Below are positions 1-11,591 of a DNA stretch of 57,160 nucleotides, one piece after another. The stretch comes from Anaerohalosphaeraceae bacterium (GTDB taxonomy: Bacteria > Planctomycetota > Phycisphaerae > Sedimentisphaerales > Anaerohalosphaeraceae), in the NCBI GenBank assembly GCA_030671565.1, contig DAOVIC010000001.1, positions 1 through 57,160 of the forward strand, in the 5' to 3' direction. Each line of letters opens with the position of its first letter. The first letter of the stretch is position 1. The notes beneath the pieces were generated by a model. It saw only the letters and a list, made by a program, of their open reading frames with translations. It did no database searches and was not told the DNA's origin. A program made the translations under genes and the position numbers.

Positions 1-231
1 AGCCCAATAAGCTGGTATTACGCCAACCGGTTTATTGAACTGGTGTTTAACTATAGAGCAATTAGCGTGCCACAAGTAGATCAGTCACGCCGTACTTGCC
101 ATAACTTCTTGCTATCGCAGGAGTTAGGTTGTCGCAAAAAACAGGAAATTACAAAACACCCTTCCCGGCGGCTGTTAATTGAGGGCAAAAGGGACAAATC
201 TTCCATATCTGCGGAAAATTTTGCCCTGTAG
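1..231 (+). other. Open frame running in from the window edge, probably not a confirmed gene
   Basis: Frame 1 is open from the first base to a TAG at 229-231 (76 codons), so it could be the 3' end of a gene that starts outside the window. The peptide is rich in basic residues and matches no family I recognise. The last part of the frame overlaps an inverted repeat (GGGCAAAA at 183-190, TTTTGCCC at 219-226), which fits a 3' untranslated hairpin at least as well as coding sequence. The 88 bases from 232 to the end of icd show nothing else except a short dyad (GAAGGC/GCCTTC, 281-299). Confidence 0.2.
183..226. repeat. Inverted repeat / potential stem-loop
   Basis: GGGCAAAA (183-190) is repeated inverted as TTTTGCCC (219-226), with a nested TTCC/GGAA pair inside. 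No clear T-run follows on either strand, so a terminator role is only possible. Confidence 0.35.
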
Positions 232-319
232 ATAAAAGCAGAAGCAGGTTAGCGTAAGCGTCAAGTTTTCGTAGAGAGGGGAAGGCCATTCTCGCCTTCG
301 GCATCATGCGGCATTCGGA

Positions 320-2870
<2,551 letters not shown>

Positions 2871-3116
2871 TCATCTTCCCCGGTACTCATCAAGTATTCT
2901 CCGGAGCGAGCCATTTTCACGACGTGTTGCCTCGAGATCGAAAAGTATGTATTTAACGACAAACCGCAGTTGCTCGAGAGTGTCGTATAGCTCCTCGGTA
3001 AATTCATCGAGTTGTCTGTGCTGCGGGAGGACGCTGATGGTTCTTCTCTGCAATTCACTGACAAGATTTATCTGCTGCAATAACTCAGCCACTTTTTTCT
3101 CCATTGCGTCTTCCAC
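2871..3116 (-). CDS. Small predicted coiled-coil protein, function unknown
   Basis: An 81-residue, strongly charged, helix-favouring protein with heptad-like spacing of Leu/Val (for example LLQQINLVSELQRRTISV and LEQLRFVVKYILFDLEATR). It has no signal peptide, membrane segment, Cys or recognisable domain. A GTG start at 3114-3116 is preceded by AGGGGG about six bases upstream, a good ribosome binding site; an ATG four codons further on is the alternative. A rho-independent terminator follows downstream. The good start signal and terminator support a real gene, but I cannot assign a function. A coiled-coil adaptor or regulatory subunit is conceivable. Confidence 0.5.
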   Translation of the reverse strand: MEDAMEKKVAELLQQINLVSELQRRTISVLPQHRQLDEFTEELYDTLEQLRFVVKYILFDLEATRRENGSLRRILDEYRGR

Positions 3117-3512
3117 GGTTTGCCCCCTACTACCGGCTCTGCCCGGAGCTGCTCTGCTCTCCAGTGAGAAACGCCTTCATAATAAACATTTAAAATGCTC
3201 CTAAAGAAGGATACGAAAGGTGCGGTTACTGGTTCGAAAATGAGTAGATTATTGGACGATATAGAATGATATTCTTTTATTTGCAAAGTTGGTAGATTCG
3301 TCAATGCAGACTGCAACGAATGTCTGGGTAATACCGATGAATTACGGCGTCATTTCGGCGATAGCTATATGCTTCGTCGGGTAGTTATTTACTCATTCAG
3401 CGTGTTTCCGGGAGAACCGAAACAAGGAAGGATATGCGTAAAGTACAGGTAAATGAAACTGTGCAAGAAACGATGACAATTCTTTTTTTAAAAGACTTTA
3501 GGAGCCGAACAG
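3117..3512. other. Intergenic region between divergent small gene and wza-like gene
   Basis: The region separates a minus-strand gene from the plus-strand export gene and must carry both promoters, but I see no confident promoter hexamers. Near its end an ATG at 3434-3436 has a good AAGGAAGG site upstream and opens a 44-codon frame that runs into the export gene in a different frame and ends at 3568. It could be a leader ORF or chance. Confidence 0.3.
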
Positions 3513-4253
3513 ATGAAGATGCAAAAGGTGTTTTCGATATTTGCGATTTTTCTGATTTTAACGCTTAATTTCGGATGCGGGTCAAAGCCCAATAAAATAA
3601 GCCCCGAGCTTATGGGGACCATCAAGCCATCTGAGCAGGATGTAACACCGGACCGTTACATCCTTCAACCAGCCGATGAAGTTACGGTGCTTTCATCGCG
3701 AGTGCCTGAGCTTCACGAACAAAGCCAGACGATACGCCCTGACGGTAATATCTCTTTTGAAACGGTCGGCGAAGTGAGCGTAGCAGGTAAGACACCCCGC
3801 GAAGCGGCAGAGTTGATCGCGGAACGTTTGTCGAAACTTTATACACTGAAGGGCGAAAACCCGATCGATGTACGAGTGGCCATTAACCGGAGCAAGTACT
3901 ATTATGTTATCGGTCAAGTTGTCATTCCTGGTGCGAAGATATTTACAGGCAGAGAGAGTACTTTATCAGCGATATCAAGGGCTATACCGAACTTTCGGGC
4001 TTGGGAGGATAAGATACAGCTTATCAGGCTCAACAGAGGAGAGGATAAGAAGGCAAAGATATGCGAGGTGAAATTCGACCAGATGGTTATCAATGGAGAA
4101 ATGCGCTACAACTTTCTTCTCGAGGAAGGCGATATAATCTATGTTCCTCCTACGATCCTTGCGGCGATAGGTTTGACGGTTGCTGAAATTGTCGGTCCGA
4201 TTATCGGCGTTGGCACCGCGGTTACGATAACAGGAGGAGCGGCAACACCTTAA
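3513..4253 (+). CDS. Wza-like outer-membrane polysaccharide export lipoprotein
   Basis: A 246-residue member of the Poly_export/SLBB (Wza, BexD, KpsD) family, which builds the periplasmic and outer-membrane channel for polysaccharide export. The N-terminus is a lipoprotein signal (hydrophobic stretch 5-20, lipobox LNFGC with Cys at about 22). The Poly_export domain follows at about 45-120 (YILQPADEVTVLS, QTIRPDGNISFETVGEVSVAGKT), then an SLBB-like segment (YYVIGQVVIPGAKIFTGR) at about 130-215 and a hydrophobic C-terminal tail that could be the membrane-spanning helix. AGGAG lies 9 bases before the ATG. It heads a two-gene plus-strand unit that converges on the large EPS operon and most likely exports its product. 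Confidence 0.88.
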   Translation: MKMQKVFSIFAIFLILTLNFGCGSKPNKISPELMGTIKPSEQDVTPDRYILQPADEVTVLSSRVPELHEQSQTIRPDGNISFETVGEVSVAGKTPREAAELIAERLSKLYTLKGENPIDVRVAINRSKYYYVIGQVVIPGAKIFTGRESTLSAISRAIPNFRAWEDKIQLIRLNRGEDKKAKICEVKFDQMVINGEMRYNFLLEEGDIIYVPPTILAAIGLTVAEIVGPIIGVGTAVTITGGAATP

Positions 4254-4324
4254 AATCAGGGTGCTCTGCTGGAATAATAGTTTTGTCAAGCAGGCTAGTG
4301 GCATGATCATGGGGGGGGTATTCG

Positions 4325-5152
4325 ATGTATCGTAGAGAAATATTCAAAGCCCTGGGGATTTGCAGTACCATTTGCTTCGTTGTCAGTACGGCATTTCTCT
4401 TTGTTCTCGGGCTTCGCGAGGCAGGTTTGAAGTGGTGGGTGATATTTTCACTTTCGGGATATTCCGCGGTCCTGATTTTCATGGTCGCATCCCTTTATGC
4501 TTTTGCGATATTTCGGAGCATTTTCCGCAGCCAGAAGATATACCAGGAACATCCACTTACAAGCCGTGTCAACTACATGGCCCTCTACAACATGAGTCCT
4601 TTATTTGGCGCATTTGTCGGGATGCTGTTTGGTTTTGGTCGCGGAAGTTTACTTGACAGGCTTGGGCTATTTTCACTTGGATGTTTTTCGACAACGTTTT
4701 TTTTGTGGGTAGTTGTTGACCCTGTTCTTGGCTTTATGGAGATGCTTCTTCCTTCCAGCAGAAGACATCGGCATGTGAGGCTGTCTGAAGAAAAGGCAGA
4801 AAAGCAACGTCGTAAAGCTGAAAACGAGCTGATACTATGTGAGCTTGTGGAAAGAGAATTGTCCCAGGAGCAGCATCGTGAAACAATACTCCTGCCTGTT
4901 GCGGAGGATCTGGTAAGTTTGATCGCAAACCATCGACTCGGACTTAAAGGGGTCGAACGACAGGTTGTGGACAAGGGATTGGAGGCATGGCAAATGGGCG
5001 GTATTGTGTGTATGCGTCAACTGCATAAGATAACAACCGAAATGCTGATCGAGCGTTTTGGCGAGCATGGTATGGTCGACCACATAGCGACGTGGTGGGA
5101 CGGTATAGGCAAATGGAGACAACCTGCGATCATACATACAGGTAGAGCTTAG
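4325..5152 (+). CDS. Membrane protein of unknown function next to the export lipoprotein
   Basis: A 275-residue protein with about four hydrophobic helices in its first half (about 10-30, 40-62, 88-108, 112-135). A basic, charged, coiled-coil-like stretch follows (about 150-180, KAEKQRRKAENELILCELVERELSQ spread over it), then a soluble C-terminal portion. I recognise no domain. The ATG is preceded by a run of G (GGGGGGG about 7 bases upstream) that acts as ribosome binding site. It lies 71 bases after the Wza-like gene on the same strand, so the two are probably co-transcribed, and an accessory role in polysaccharide export or envelope assembly is an inference from position only. Confidence 0.75.
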   Translation: MYRREIFKALGICSTICFVVSTAFLFVLGLREAGLKWWVIFSLSGYSAVLIFMVASLYAFAIFRSIFRSQKIYQEHPLTSRVNYMALYNMSPLFGAFVGMLFGFGRGSLLDRLGLFSLGCFSTTFFLWVVVDPVLGFMEMLLPSSRRHRHVRLSEEKAEKQRRKAENELILCELVERELSQEQHRETILLPVAEDLVSLIANHRLGLKGVERQVVDKGLEAWQMGGIVCMRQLHKITTEMLIERFGEHGMVDHIATWWDGIGKWRQPAIIHTGRA

Positions 5153-5289
5153 ATATGATGTTCTAACTTCCGCACTCTGTTTGACCATTTGCGGAACCCA
5201 TTTCAAAACTGCACTCGGCAATGAAATACAAATTTGTTAAACGTAAACGCGCATTATCTACAGTAGAAATCTAAACATCTTAGTGAATT

Positions 5290-5670
5290 TCAATTGTTGA
5301 CAGTAACGGTTTGCATAGCGGGTGCTTCAACATCAGTAAATAAGTATTCCTGAGTTGACGGCGGAGTCACTATGACTGCGTTAATGTCCTCGATGAATTT
5401 AAGCAGCATGGAAATTTTATTATGCACCCAGAGCTTTCGGTAAAGATTTCTTATGTGGGTTTTGACCGTTGCATGCTTTATTTCCAGTTCTGCGGCGATG
5501 TCATCATTTCCTAAGCCGCAGCAGACCAACCTTGCGACTTCAAGTTCCCTTGCCGTCATACCATACTTTTTCCTCAGGTATGCCCATCGCTGGTTATCAA
5601 GCAGTTGTTTGGGCATTGATTGGGTAGTATGGCTATTTGTGACGTCGTTACCTGCGATCAATTCATTCAT
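5290..5670 (-). CDS. LuxR/GerE-type DNA-binding regulator without receiver domain
   Basis: A 126-residue protein whose residues about 35-95 form a GerE helix-turn-helix (MTARELEVARLVCCGLGNDD, then IAAELEIKHATVKTHIRNLY). About 35 N-terminal residues have no recognisable receiver or ligand-binding domain, and the C-terminal tail is short and hydrophobic. I start at the ATG at 5668-5670 because AGAAAGG lies upstream; an earlier in-frame Met would overlap the TPR gene. It begins 13 bases after the TPR stop codon, so it is the last gene of the EPS operon and probably feeds back on EPS, biofilm or pilus gene expression. The target is an inference. Confidence 0.85.
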   Translation of the reverse strand: MNELIAGNDVTNSHTTQSMPKQLLDNQRWAYLRKKYGMTARELEVARLVCCGLGNDDIAAELEIKHATVKTHIRNLYRKLWVHNKISMLLKFIEDINAVIVTPPSTQEYLFTDVEAPAMQTVTVNN

Positions 5671-5683
5671 TATTTTAACCTTT

Positions 5684-8600
5684 CTAAAGTTTGGCAAGAA
5701 TAGCCTTTGCTTCATTAATATCCTGCGGGCTGAGCGCGTTTATTTTTTCATTAATCTGTAGGGCTCTGTTTAGATAGAGTTTAGCTTCGCTTTTTCGCTG
5801 AAGTTTGTAATAGGCTCTGGCAAGATGGAAATATGCGTTTGCAATTCCAACGGTATCTGGCTGATAGAGTCTGATACAGCGGTTAAAATCTTCTATAGCA
5901 TCGTAGTATCGGGCAAGTCTGTACTTTGCCACTGCGGCGGTGTCGATGAGGTCGGCGTATTCGGGATCGATTTGAAGGCCTTTTGACGCGAGTTCGAGGG
6001 CCTGTTCGTACTCATTAAGATCTTCGCAGAGTATCCATGCCATATTGTTAAGGGCGCTGAGCTTGCTTGAGTCGAGCATCAGAACCTTTTCATAGAATTG
6101 AACCGCTTTGTCGGCTCTTCCGGAAACATGATAGAGCAGCGCAAGCGAAAAAATCGCGTCAACGGAATCATAGTCAGTATTGACGACCACATTGAATATT
6201 TTTTCGGCAGCTTCTTTTGAGGCCAGGCTATTTGACCTGGCAAGCTCTTTGGCGATCTCTGTAGCAAGTGACGTATCCTGCGGATGATTTTGAAGCCAAT
6301 CAGCGACGACATGTACTATCTGGTAATACTTTTGATCCTTTTTAAGTATTCTTACCTGTGCGATCATGATTGCAGGGTCGTCGGGGTTCTGGTGGTAAAG
6401 CGAGTAAAATATCTGCTGTGCCTGCTGATGGTAGCCGCTTTCGTGAAGGGTAATCGCAAAAGCGATCTTGATCTTTCTCAGATCGGCATCGGCGGCATTG
6501 ATTGATATCTCATTGAGGATACCGAGAGCTCTGTCGTATTGCTGAGAATCTATGAAAATGTATGCAAGATAGAGAGCGGCCTCCATGTCGTTCGGGTAGG
6601 TTTTGCGGAGAGTTTCGAGCGTATTGATAGCGATATCCTTAGATTCAGTGGCATATATTCTGGCTTTTGTCAGCAGAAGCGAGCGGTTTTTGGGCGAATG
6701 CGTCAGGCCCATATTTACCAGCTTAATTGCCTCGTCAGTTCTCGCTTGCTTTAGACGTATTCTCGCCAACATATTCCAGGCCCGCGATACCTTCGGATGG
6801 GAATCTATAATTTTGGTAAGAATCTCAACAGCGGAATTGAATGCGACAGTTGTATTTTGCCCCAGAAGATTCCATGACTTCATGAGCAGCAACTCTATAT
6901 CGTCGGGATTTTGTTCAAGTACATCGTGCAGCAATTTAGTTCCCCTGTCTCGGAAGGCGACTCGATCGTCGGCAACGAAGATTATCGCAGCTTGTCTTTG
7001 TATTGTCAGGTCGTCAGGTGTAATGTCCAATGCTTTTGAGATTGCGCCTGCAGCGAGATCTTTTTTTTGCATTTTTCGGTATAACATCGCAGCACGTACG
7101 AGGTTGTCGGGATCATCAGGTGAGATAGAGAGGGCTGTATCGATATCATTTAAGGCGGCAAGGTTCTGCTGTAGGAAAGCCAGTGTCGATGCGCGAAGCA
7201 AATACGCATCTGCAGTACTTAGCTCCTTTACTGCCCTGTCACAAATCTCCAACGCATCTTCTTTTAGCTGCATACGCACATGGAGATCAACGAGGGCGGC
7301 TTTTACGGGCAATGAAGATTGGTTCTCGGCCTCCATATCTTTGAGCATTTTCATTGCCTTATCATACTGGTGCTGCTGGATCTTGAGCAATGCAGCGGCC
7401 AGGCGAATCTGGAAATCCTTTGGATTTTCTTCCAGCAGCTTATCAAGTACACCTACCGCAGGTTCGAGTTTGCCTTCTGCAAGATAACGTTTTAATTGCA
7501 TACGTGACAGCCGCAAATCATCCTGTACAGCCGGTGCGTTTCTGAGTATCTCATCGGCCTGGTCATAGCTGTTAGTTCTATAAAGAGCGGCAACGGTTCT
7601 TGCTGCAATGTCCGTATTGTCCGGATCACGGTCAAGAGCCTGGCTGTATATTCTTGCGGAAAGCTGAAAATTGTTTGCCTTTTCATGGCTGGCAGCAAGT
7701 AAAAGCCTGCTGGCCTGATCGTCGGGATCGTGTTCGAGATTTTCTTCAAGTAAAGCCGTGATACGGGTGTAGTCCTTTTCGAAAGTATCAGAATCAAAGT
7801 AGAGTCTGGCCTGTTCGTATTTGAACTGCCATGAATCGCCACCGACAATTGTCTTTAGCTGGTCAAGATATTTACCGGCAAGCTTAAGTTCTCCATTTTG
7901 AAGGTGTATGTCGATAAGACGACGAGTCAGAATTATGTCGTCACCTATTTCATCGTTTTGCTGTTTAAGTAATTCAACGGCATCGGATGGATGGCCCTGT
8001 CGCATATAAACATCGGCAAGCATAACAGACAAACGGCGTTTGGCGCGGATCGTTTCCATTCGGGAAAGTCCATCGAGAAGGGTATCGCGTGCGTTTTCAA
8101 GTTGATCCGCTGAGACTTGCAGGGCTGACAGGTATGCCACAGGCTTAGGCGATGCTGGAAAACGAGTGATCGCGGCTTGCAGTACCTCTATCGCTTTCTG
8201 CTGCTGGTCGCGGGCAATGTGGAGGTCAGCGCGAATGATATAGAACCTTTGATCATCAGAAAAGAGTTGTGCGTTTTGCGAAAGGATATTCTCGGCATGG
8301 TCGAGTTGACCTACTAATATAGCAGCATTTACGGTAGTCAAGGCTATTGATGACAATTCGGGCATCTGTGTTGCCATTACTTTTAGTTCATTTAATATCT
8401 CAATCCATTCGGAAGGATCCTTCTTTGCCCTGTTTAGTGAAAGCAGATTGATCCGCGACTGTATTTCCATGAGTCTGACATGTTCATTCTGAGGATCAAG
8501 TTCAAGTACTTTACGAAATTGCTGCTGGGCCTGAGAATAATTGCCGGTCGACATGAGCAGTTCGGCAAGCATAGTGCGTGCGGCAAATTCGTTCGGATTG

Positions 8601-9841
8601 CTTGAGATCGTTTTGCGGAGGTGCAGGGTGGCGGACTGTAAGTCACCTATCCTGGTCAGCGCATCGGCATATATTAGGTTAGCCTCCCTTGAATCGTAGC
8701 CGAGTTTTATGGCATTTTGTAAACTTTTGACCGCATCGTGCCATTTTGCCTGACGTGTTGCCAGCAGACCGTCGAGGTAGGCGACGATGGCGGGATCAGC
8801 ATTGCTGGTGTTCATCTGGTCGATAACAGACTGTGCACTTTCGGGATGGGCGCTCTTAATGTAAAGCTGTGCGGCAACGGGCAAGAAATCAAATACGTCC
8901 GGGGCAAGAGAGTCAAGTCCTGTTTCAGCTACATAGTACATCTGTTCCTTCGAGGCGGTGCTAAGAGCGAGTACTGCCCATGTGTTCCAGAGTTGCAGGT
9001 TTTGAGGATCGATGGTTTGCAGTATTTCCAGTTGCTGAGAAGCCTGTTCGGTCTGGCGGAGATTTGTGAGGCTGACAGTTAACCTTAGCCGGGTATCGTA
9101 ATCTGTCAGATCGCACTCAACAGCGGCGATGAGGTCCTTGATGGCTGCTGCGGAATCGTTTGTTCTTTGATAGTAGTCTGCTCGGATGATATAGGCAATC
9201 GCCTGATCGGAATTTTGCATAACCGCAAGATCGAGAAAGTATTCGGGTGTGTCGGCATAATCTTTGGGTCTTTCTTCGATGAGACGGGCAAGAGCCTGAT
9301 AGGCAAGCACCTGGTCGGGGTTTTGAGATATTATCTCTTTCAGTTCTTCAGCGGCCTTGTGGAAGTTTCTCTGCTTTGCCAGGGCTACGGCATGGAGCCT
9401 TTGTATCGTCATATCACTGGAAACACCGAGATAATTTTGTGCGATCTGTTGCGCTTCGAGGGGGTCATCGATTACGTTAAGATATATACCGATGAGTTCT
9501 TTTGCGGCATCTGGATGCGATTCATCAATTCTGAGGATCTGTCGATAAGCGTTGATCGCCTGATTTATGAATTGCCCCTTTAGCGGTCTTCTTGCAAGCT
9601 GTGCCCGGGCATATTTGAACAAAACATCGCTGTCATCGGGAACGATTGCGATGTATTCGCCAAGGTTCGTTGCAGCTTGCTCCCAAAGCCTTTTTTCATA
9701 TAAACGTATACCCGATCGGCGAGAAACTTCGGCACGTCGATCTCTGTTATAATTACGGAATCCGTATGCTGTTATGGAAAGTACAAAAACAGTGACCAGG
9801 ATAATAATTATCAACCTGATGTTTACTTTTTTTGCAGCCAT
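5684..9841 (-). CDS. Giant membrane-anchored tetratricopeptide repeat protein of the EPS operon
   Basis: A 1385-residue protein with one N-terminal transmembrane helix (about 9-28) preceded by basic residues, and then TPR units over almost its whole length (repeating motifs such as A..L...L...P.....A, for example YSQAQQQFRKVLELDPQN and YDKAMKMLKDMEAENQSS). The helix should anchor it in the inner membrane with the solenoid outside. Exosortase/PEP-CTERM EPS loci typically encode a large TPR protein (PrsT-like), often a lipoprotein; this one has no lipobox. A strong AGGAGAAGGA site precedes the ATG. It is likely a scaffold for the EPS assembly or export machinery, by analogy with other TPR proteins in such loci. 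Confidence 0.85.
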   Translation of the reverse strand: MAAKKVNIRLIIIILVTVFVLSITAYGFRNYNRDRRAEVSRRSGIRLYEKRLWEQAATNLGEYIAIVPDDSDVLFKYARAQLARRPLKGQFINQAINAYRQILRIDESHPDAAKELIGIYLNVIDDPLEAQQIAQNYLGVSSDMTIQRLHAVALAKQRNFHKAAEELKEIISQNPDQVLAYQALARLIEERPKDYADTPEYFLDLAVMQNSDQAIAYIIRADYYQRTNDSAAAIKDLIAAVECDLTDYDTRLRLTVSLTNLRQTEQASQQLEILQTIDPQNLQLWNTWAVLALSTASKEQMYYVAETGLDSLAPDVFDFLPVAAQLYIKSAHPESAQSVIDQMNTSNADPAIVAYLDGLLATRQAKWHDAVKSLQNAIKLGYDSREANLIYADALTRIGDLQSATLHLRKTISSNPNEFAARTMLAELLMSTGNYSQAQQQFRKVLELDPQNEHVRLMEIQSRINLLSLNRAKKDPSEWIEILNELKVMATQMPELSSIALTTVNAAILVGQLDHAENILSQNAQLFSDDQRFYIIRADLHIARDQQQKAIEVLQAAITRFPASPKPVAYLSALQVSADQLENARDTLLDGLSRMETIRAKRRLSVMLADVYMRQGHPSDAVELLKQQNDEIGDDIILTRRLIDIHLQNGELKLAGKYLDQLKTIVGGDSWQFKYEQARLYFDSDTFEKDYTRITALLEENLEHDPDDQASRLLLAASHEKANNFQLSARIYSQALDRDPDNTDIAARTVAALYRTNSYDQADEILRNAPAVQDDLRLSRMQLKRYLAEGKLEPAVGVLDKLLEENPKDFQIRLAAALLKIQQHQYDKAMKMLKDMEAENQSSLPVKAALVDLHVRMQLKEDALEICDRAVKELSTADAYLLRASTLAFLQQNLAALNDIDTALSISPDDPDNLVRAAMLYRKMQKKDLAAGAISKALDITPDDLTIQRQAAIIFVADDRVAFRDRGTKLLHDVLEQNPDDIELLLMKSWNLLGQNTTVAFNSAVEILTKIIDSHPKVSRAWNMLARIRLKQARTDEAIKLVNMGLTHSPKNRSLLLTKARIYATESKDIAINTLETLRKTYPNDMEAALYLAYIFIDSQQYDRALGILNEISINAADADLRKIKIAFAITLHESGYHQQAQQIFYSLYHQNPDDPAIMIAQVRILKKDQKYYQIVHVVADWLQNHPQDTSLATEIAKELARSNSLASKEAAEKIFNVVVNTDYDSVDAIFSLALLYHVSGRADKAVQFYEKVLMLDSSKLSALNNMAWILCEDLNEYEQALELASKGLQIDPEYADLIDTAAVAKYRLARYYDAIEDFNRCIRLYQPDTVGIANAYFHLARAYYKLQRKSEAKLYLNRALQINEKINALSPQDINEAKAILAKL

Positions 9842-9892
9842 ACTTCCTTCTCCTGCTTTATTATTTTCATCTCAACCTCGAACTTTTTTCAT

Positions 9893-11536
9893 CTAGAACT
9901 GGTCGACGAAGTCATTTATCAGTTTTTTTACGGTTTTAAGGCATATGAACAAATCCATTTTCAAGGATATCTTTTTGACATACTGTGTGTCATAGTAGAC
10001 CCATTCCTGGAAATCTCGATTTTTTGTACGTGTCCTTGAAACCTGCCACAGACCGGTAATTCCCGGTTTTACTGACAGGCGTGCATCTCTCCAATAAGGG
10101 CATTGAGAGTTTTCATGTTCGGGTGATGGTCTTGGTCCGACAATACTCATCTGTCCGAAAAGAACATTTAAAAACTGCGCAATTTCGTCCAGGCTTGTCT
10201 CTCTGAGGAATTTACCTATTGGACTTACTCTCGGGTCATTGATCATTTTGAACTGCGGGCCATCCACCTCGTTTACGATCCTGAGACGTTCCTGCATTTC
10301 GTCGGCACTTTGCACCATTGAACGGAATTTCAGGCAATTGATCGCTTTTCCGTGAAGTCCCTGACGACAGGACCTATAGAAGACGGGGCCCTTTGAGCCA
10401 AGTTTTATCAGAATACTGATAATTGGAAACAGGGGAAGAAAGAGTGTTAAAATTATAAGAGCTCCGACGATGTCGACGACCCTTTTACCGAGATTCGGGT
10501 AGGAGAGAAACGGAAAGATTCTATATACGTCGTTTTTTTTGCGATTCGATGAGTAAATCCTTCTTTTATGATTGCGATATCCAGCATCCGTGAAACCGTC
10601 AAGGTTCCTGTATCGGTCGCTGTCATGTATTAGTATGCAATCGGTTATCACGTCGTCGGAACAGATTGAGACATTCGAGGCGATGATCGCATTTTTAACT
10701 ATCGCGCGGGACTTGATCTGAACATTATCGGCAATGATGGCCGGACCTATAACGAGAGCATCGGGTGCGATGTTTACGTCTTCGCCAAGAACAACAGGGC
10801 CTCGCAGATTGGAACAACGATTGTCATGGGGCGTTTGAAATTTGTTGTTTTCGTCATGACCGACAGCGTCGGTAACAAATGAAACGAGATCGTCTGACTC
10901 ATTCAGATCCAGGAAACTTCCACCTACGGCAACGGTTTTAAACGTTATACCGTGTACGCTGCAGCGATTGACAATGGTCTCGAAACTAAGGGGAATGTGC
11001 TTATTCGTGAGCAATACCTGTAATGCGGAATTTTTGATGATCAGGTGATGCGGCCATTTCTGTGAGGTAGCAAGTATATGTGCGGTGTCATGGTGAAGTC
11101 TGCGGAAACCAGCGATTCGATCGTCTGATGTAAGCCTTAACTTTTCTCTGTAGGCGCCAAGGGAGGGATCGACTACGATAGCAATAACGTCTGCATTGAG
11201 TGAGTGTGTGATCTGGCGAATGAAAGACCTGTCAAGTGTTGTTACGAAACGTCCATCGGAGATAATTAGCATCTTTTCGCTGCCTTCGATAACGTTGTCC
11301 GGACATTTTATTAAATTCTGGTCGCTTCGCTGTGTTATGCAATTTGTTTGGGTAAATGGAACCTGCCAGTGGCCGGGAAGAGATATCCTGATGTCGTCGG
11401 GTTTGGAAAAACTGGAACTGCGAGCGATCGCCTGGAGGGTTATCGAACACAAGTTTTTCTGCGACATGGCAAATCGCAGAAAATCGGCGGAGCTGGGTGA
11501 AGGATCATCGTTGGTGTGTATTACGATCATTTCCAT
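9893..11536 (-). CDS. Polyprenyl-phosphate sugar-1-phosphate transferase with N-terminal nucleotidyltransferase-like/beta-helix module
   Basis: The C-terminal part (about 350-547) is a bacterial sugar transferase (Bac_transf, WcaJ/PssY-like). It has one hydrophobic segment (354-378), the basic LKFRSM motif (402-407), TSLDEIAQFLNVLFGQMSIV followed by GPRP (447-470), and PGITGLWQVSRTR (491-503). Such enzymes load the first sugar phosphate on undecaprenyl phosphate. The N-terminal part replaces the usual multi-helix membrane domain. Residues 1-230 resemble a degenerate nucleotidyltransferase (MLIISDGRFVTTLD) and residues 246-305 carry hexapeptide-type left-handed beta-helix repeats (VNIAPDALVIGPAIIADNVQ). 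The neighbouring exosortase has the same architecture in front. The start ATG has a weak GGA site. Confidence 0.9.
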   Translation of the reverse strand: MEMIVIHTNDDPSPSSADFLRFAMSQKNLCSITLQAIARSSSFSKPDDIRISLPGHWQVPFTQTNCITQRSDQNLIKCPDNVIEGSEKMLIISDGRFVTTLDRSFIRQITHSLNADVIAIVVDPSLGAYREKLRLTSDDRIAGFRRLHHDTAHILATSQKWPHHLIIKNSALQVLLTNKHIPLSFETIVNRCSVHGITFKTVAVGGSFLDLNESDDLVSFVTDAVGHDENNKFQTPHDNRCSNLRGPVVLGEDVNIAPDALVIGPAIIADNVQIKSRAIVKNAIIASNVSICSDDVITDCILIHDSDRYRNLDGFTDAGYRNHKRRIYSSNRKKNDVYRIFPFLSYPNLGKRVVDIVGALIILTLFLPLFPIISILIKLGSKGPVFYRSCRQGLHGKAINCLKFRSMVQSADEMQERLRIVNEVDGPQFKMINDPRVSPIGKFLRETSLDEIAQFLNVLFGQMSIVGPRPSPEHENSQCPYWRDARLSVKPGITGLWQVSRTRTKNRDFQEWVYYDTQYVKKISLKMDLFICLKTVKKLINDFVDQF

Positions 11537-11591
11537 TTTAGTTTCCAGAATTATCCAATTGAAATATTTCCGGTTCTCTCAATTTGTATTT

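Noticed and set aside
3434..3568. 44-codon frame with a good ribosome binding site before the export lipoprotein
   Set aside because: It overlaps the export gene in another frame and has no recognisable product; kept only as a possible leader ORF.
5168..5196. TTCCGCA/TGCGGAA dyad between the converging units as a terminator
   Set aside because: The 15-base loop and missing T-run on both strands make a terminator role unconvincing.
6603..7487. A 294-codon plus-strand open frame opposite the TPR gene
   Set aside because: It lies fully inside the well-supported TPR gene on the other strand, is Ser/Arg/Cys-rich, and lacks a ribosome binding site or recognisable domain.
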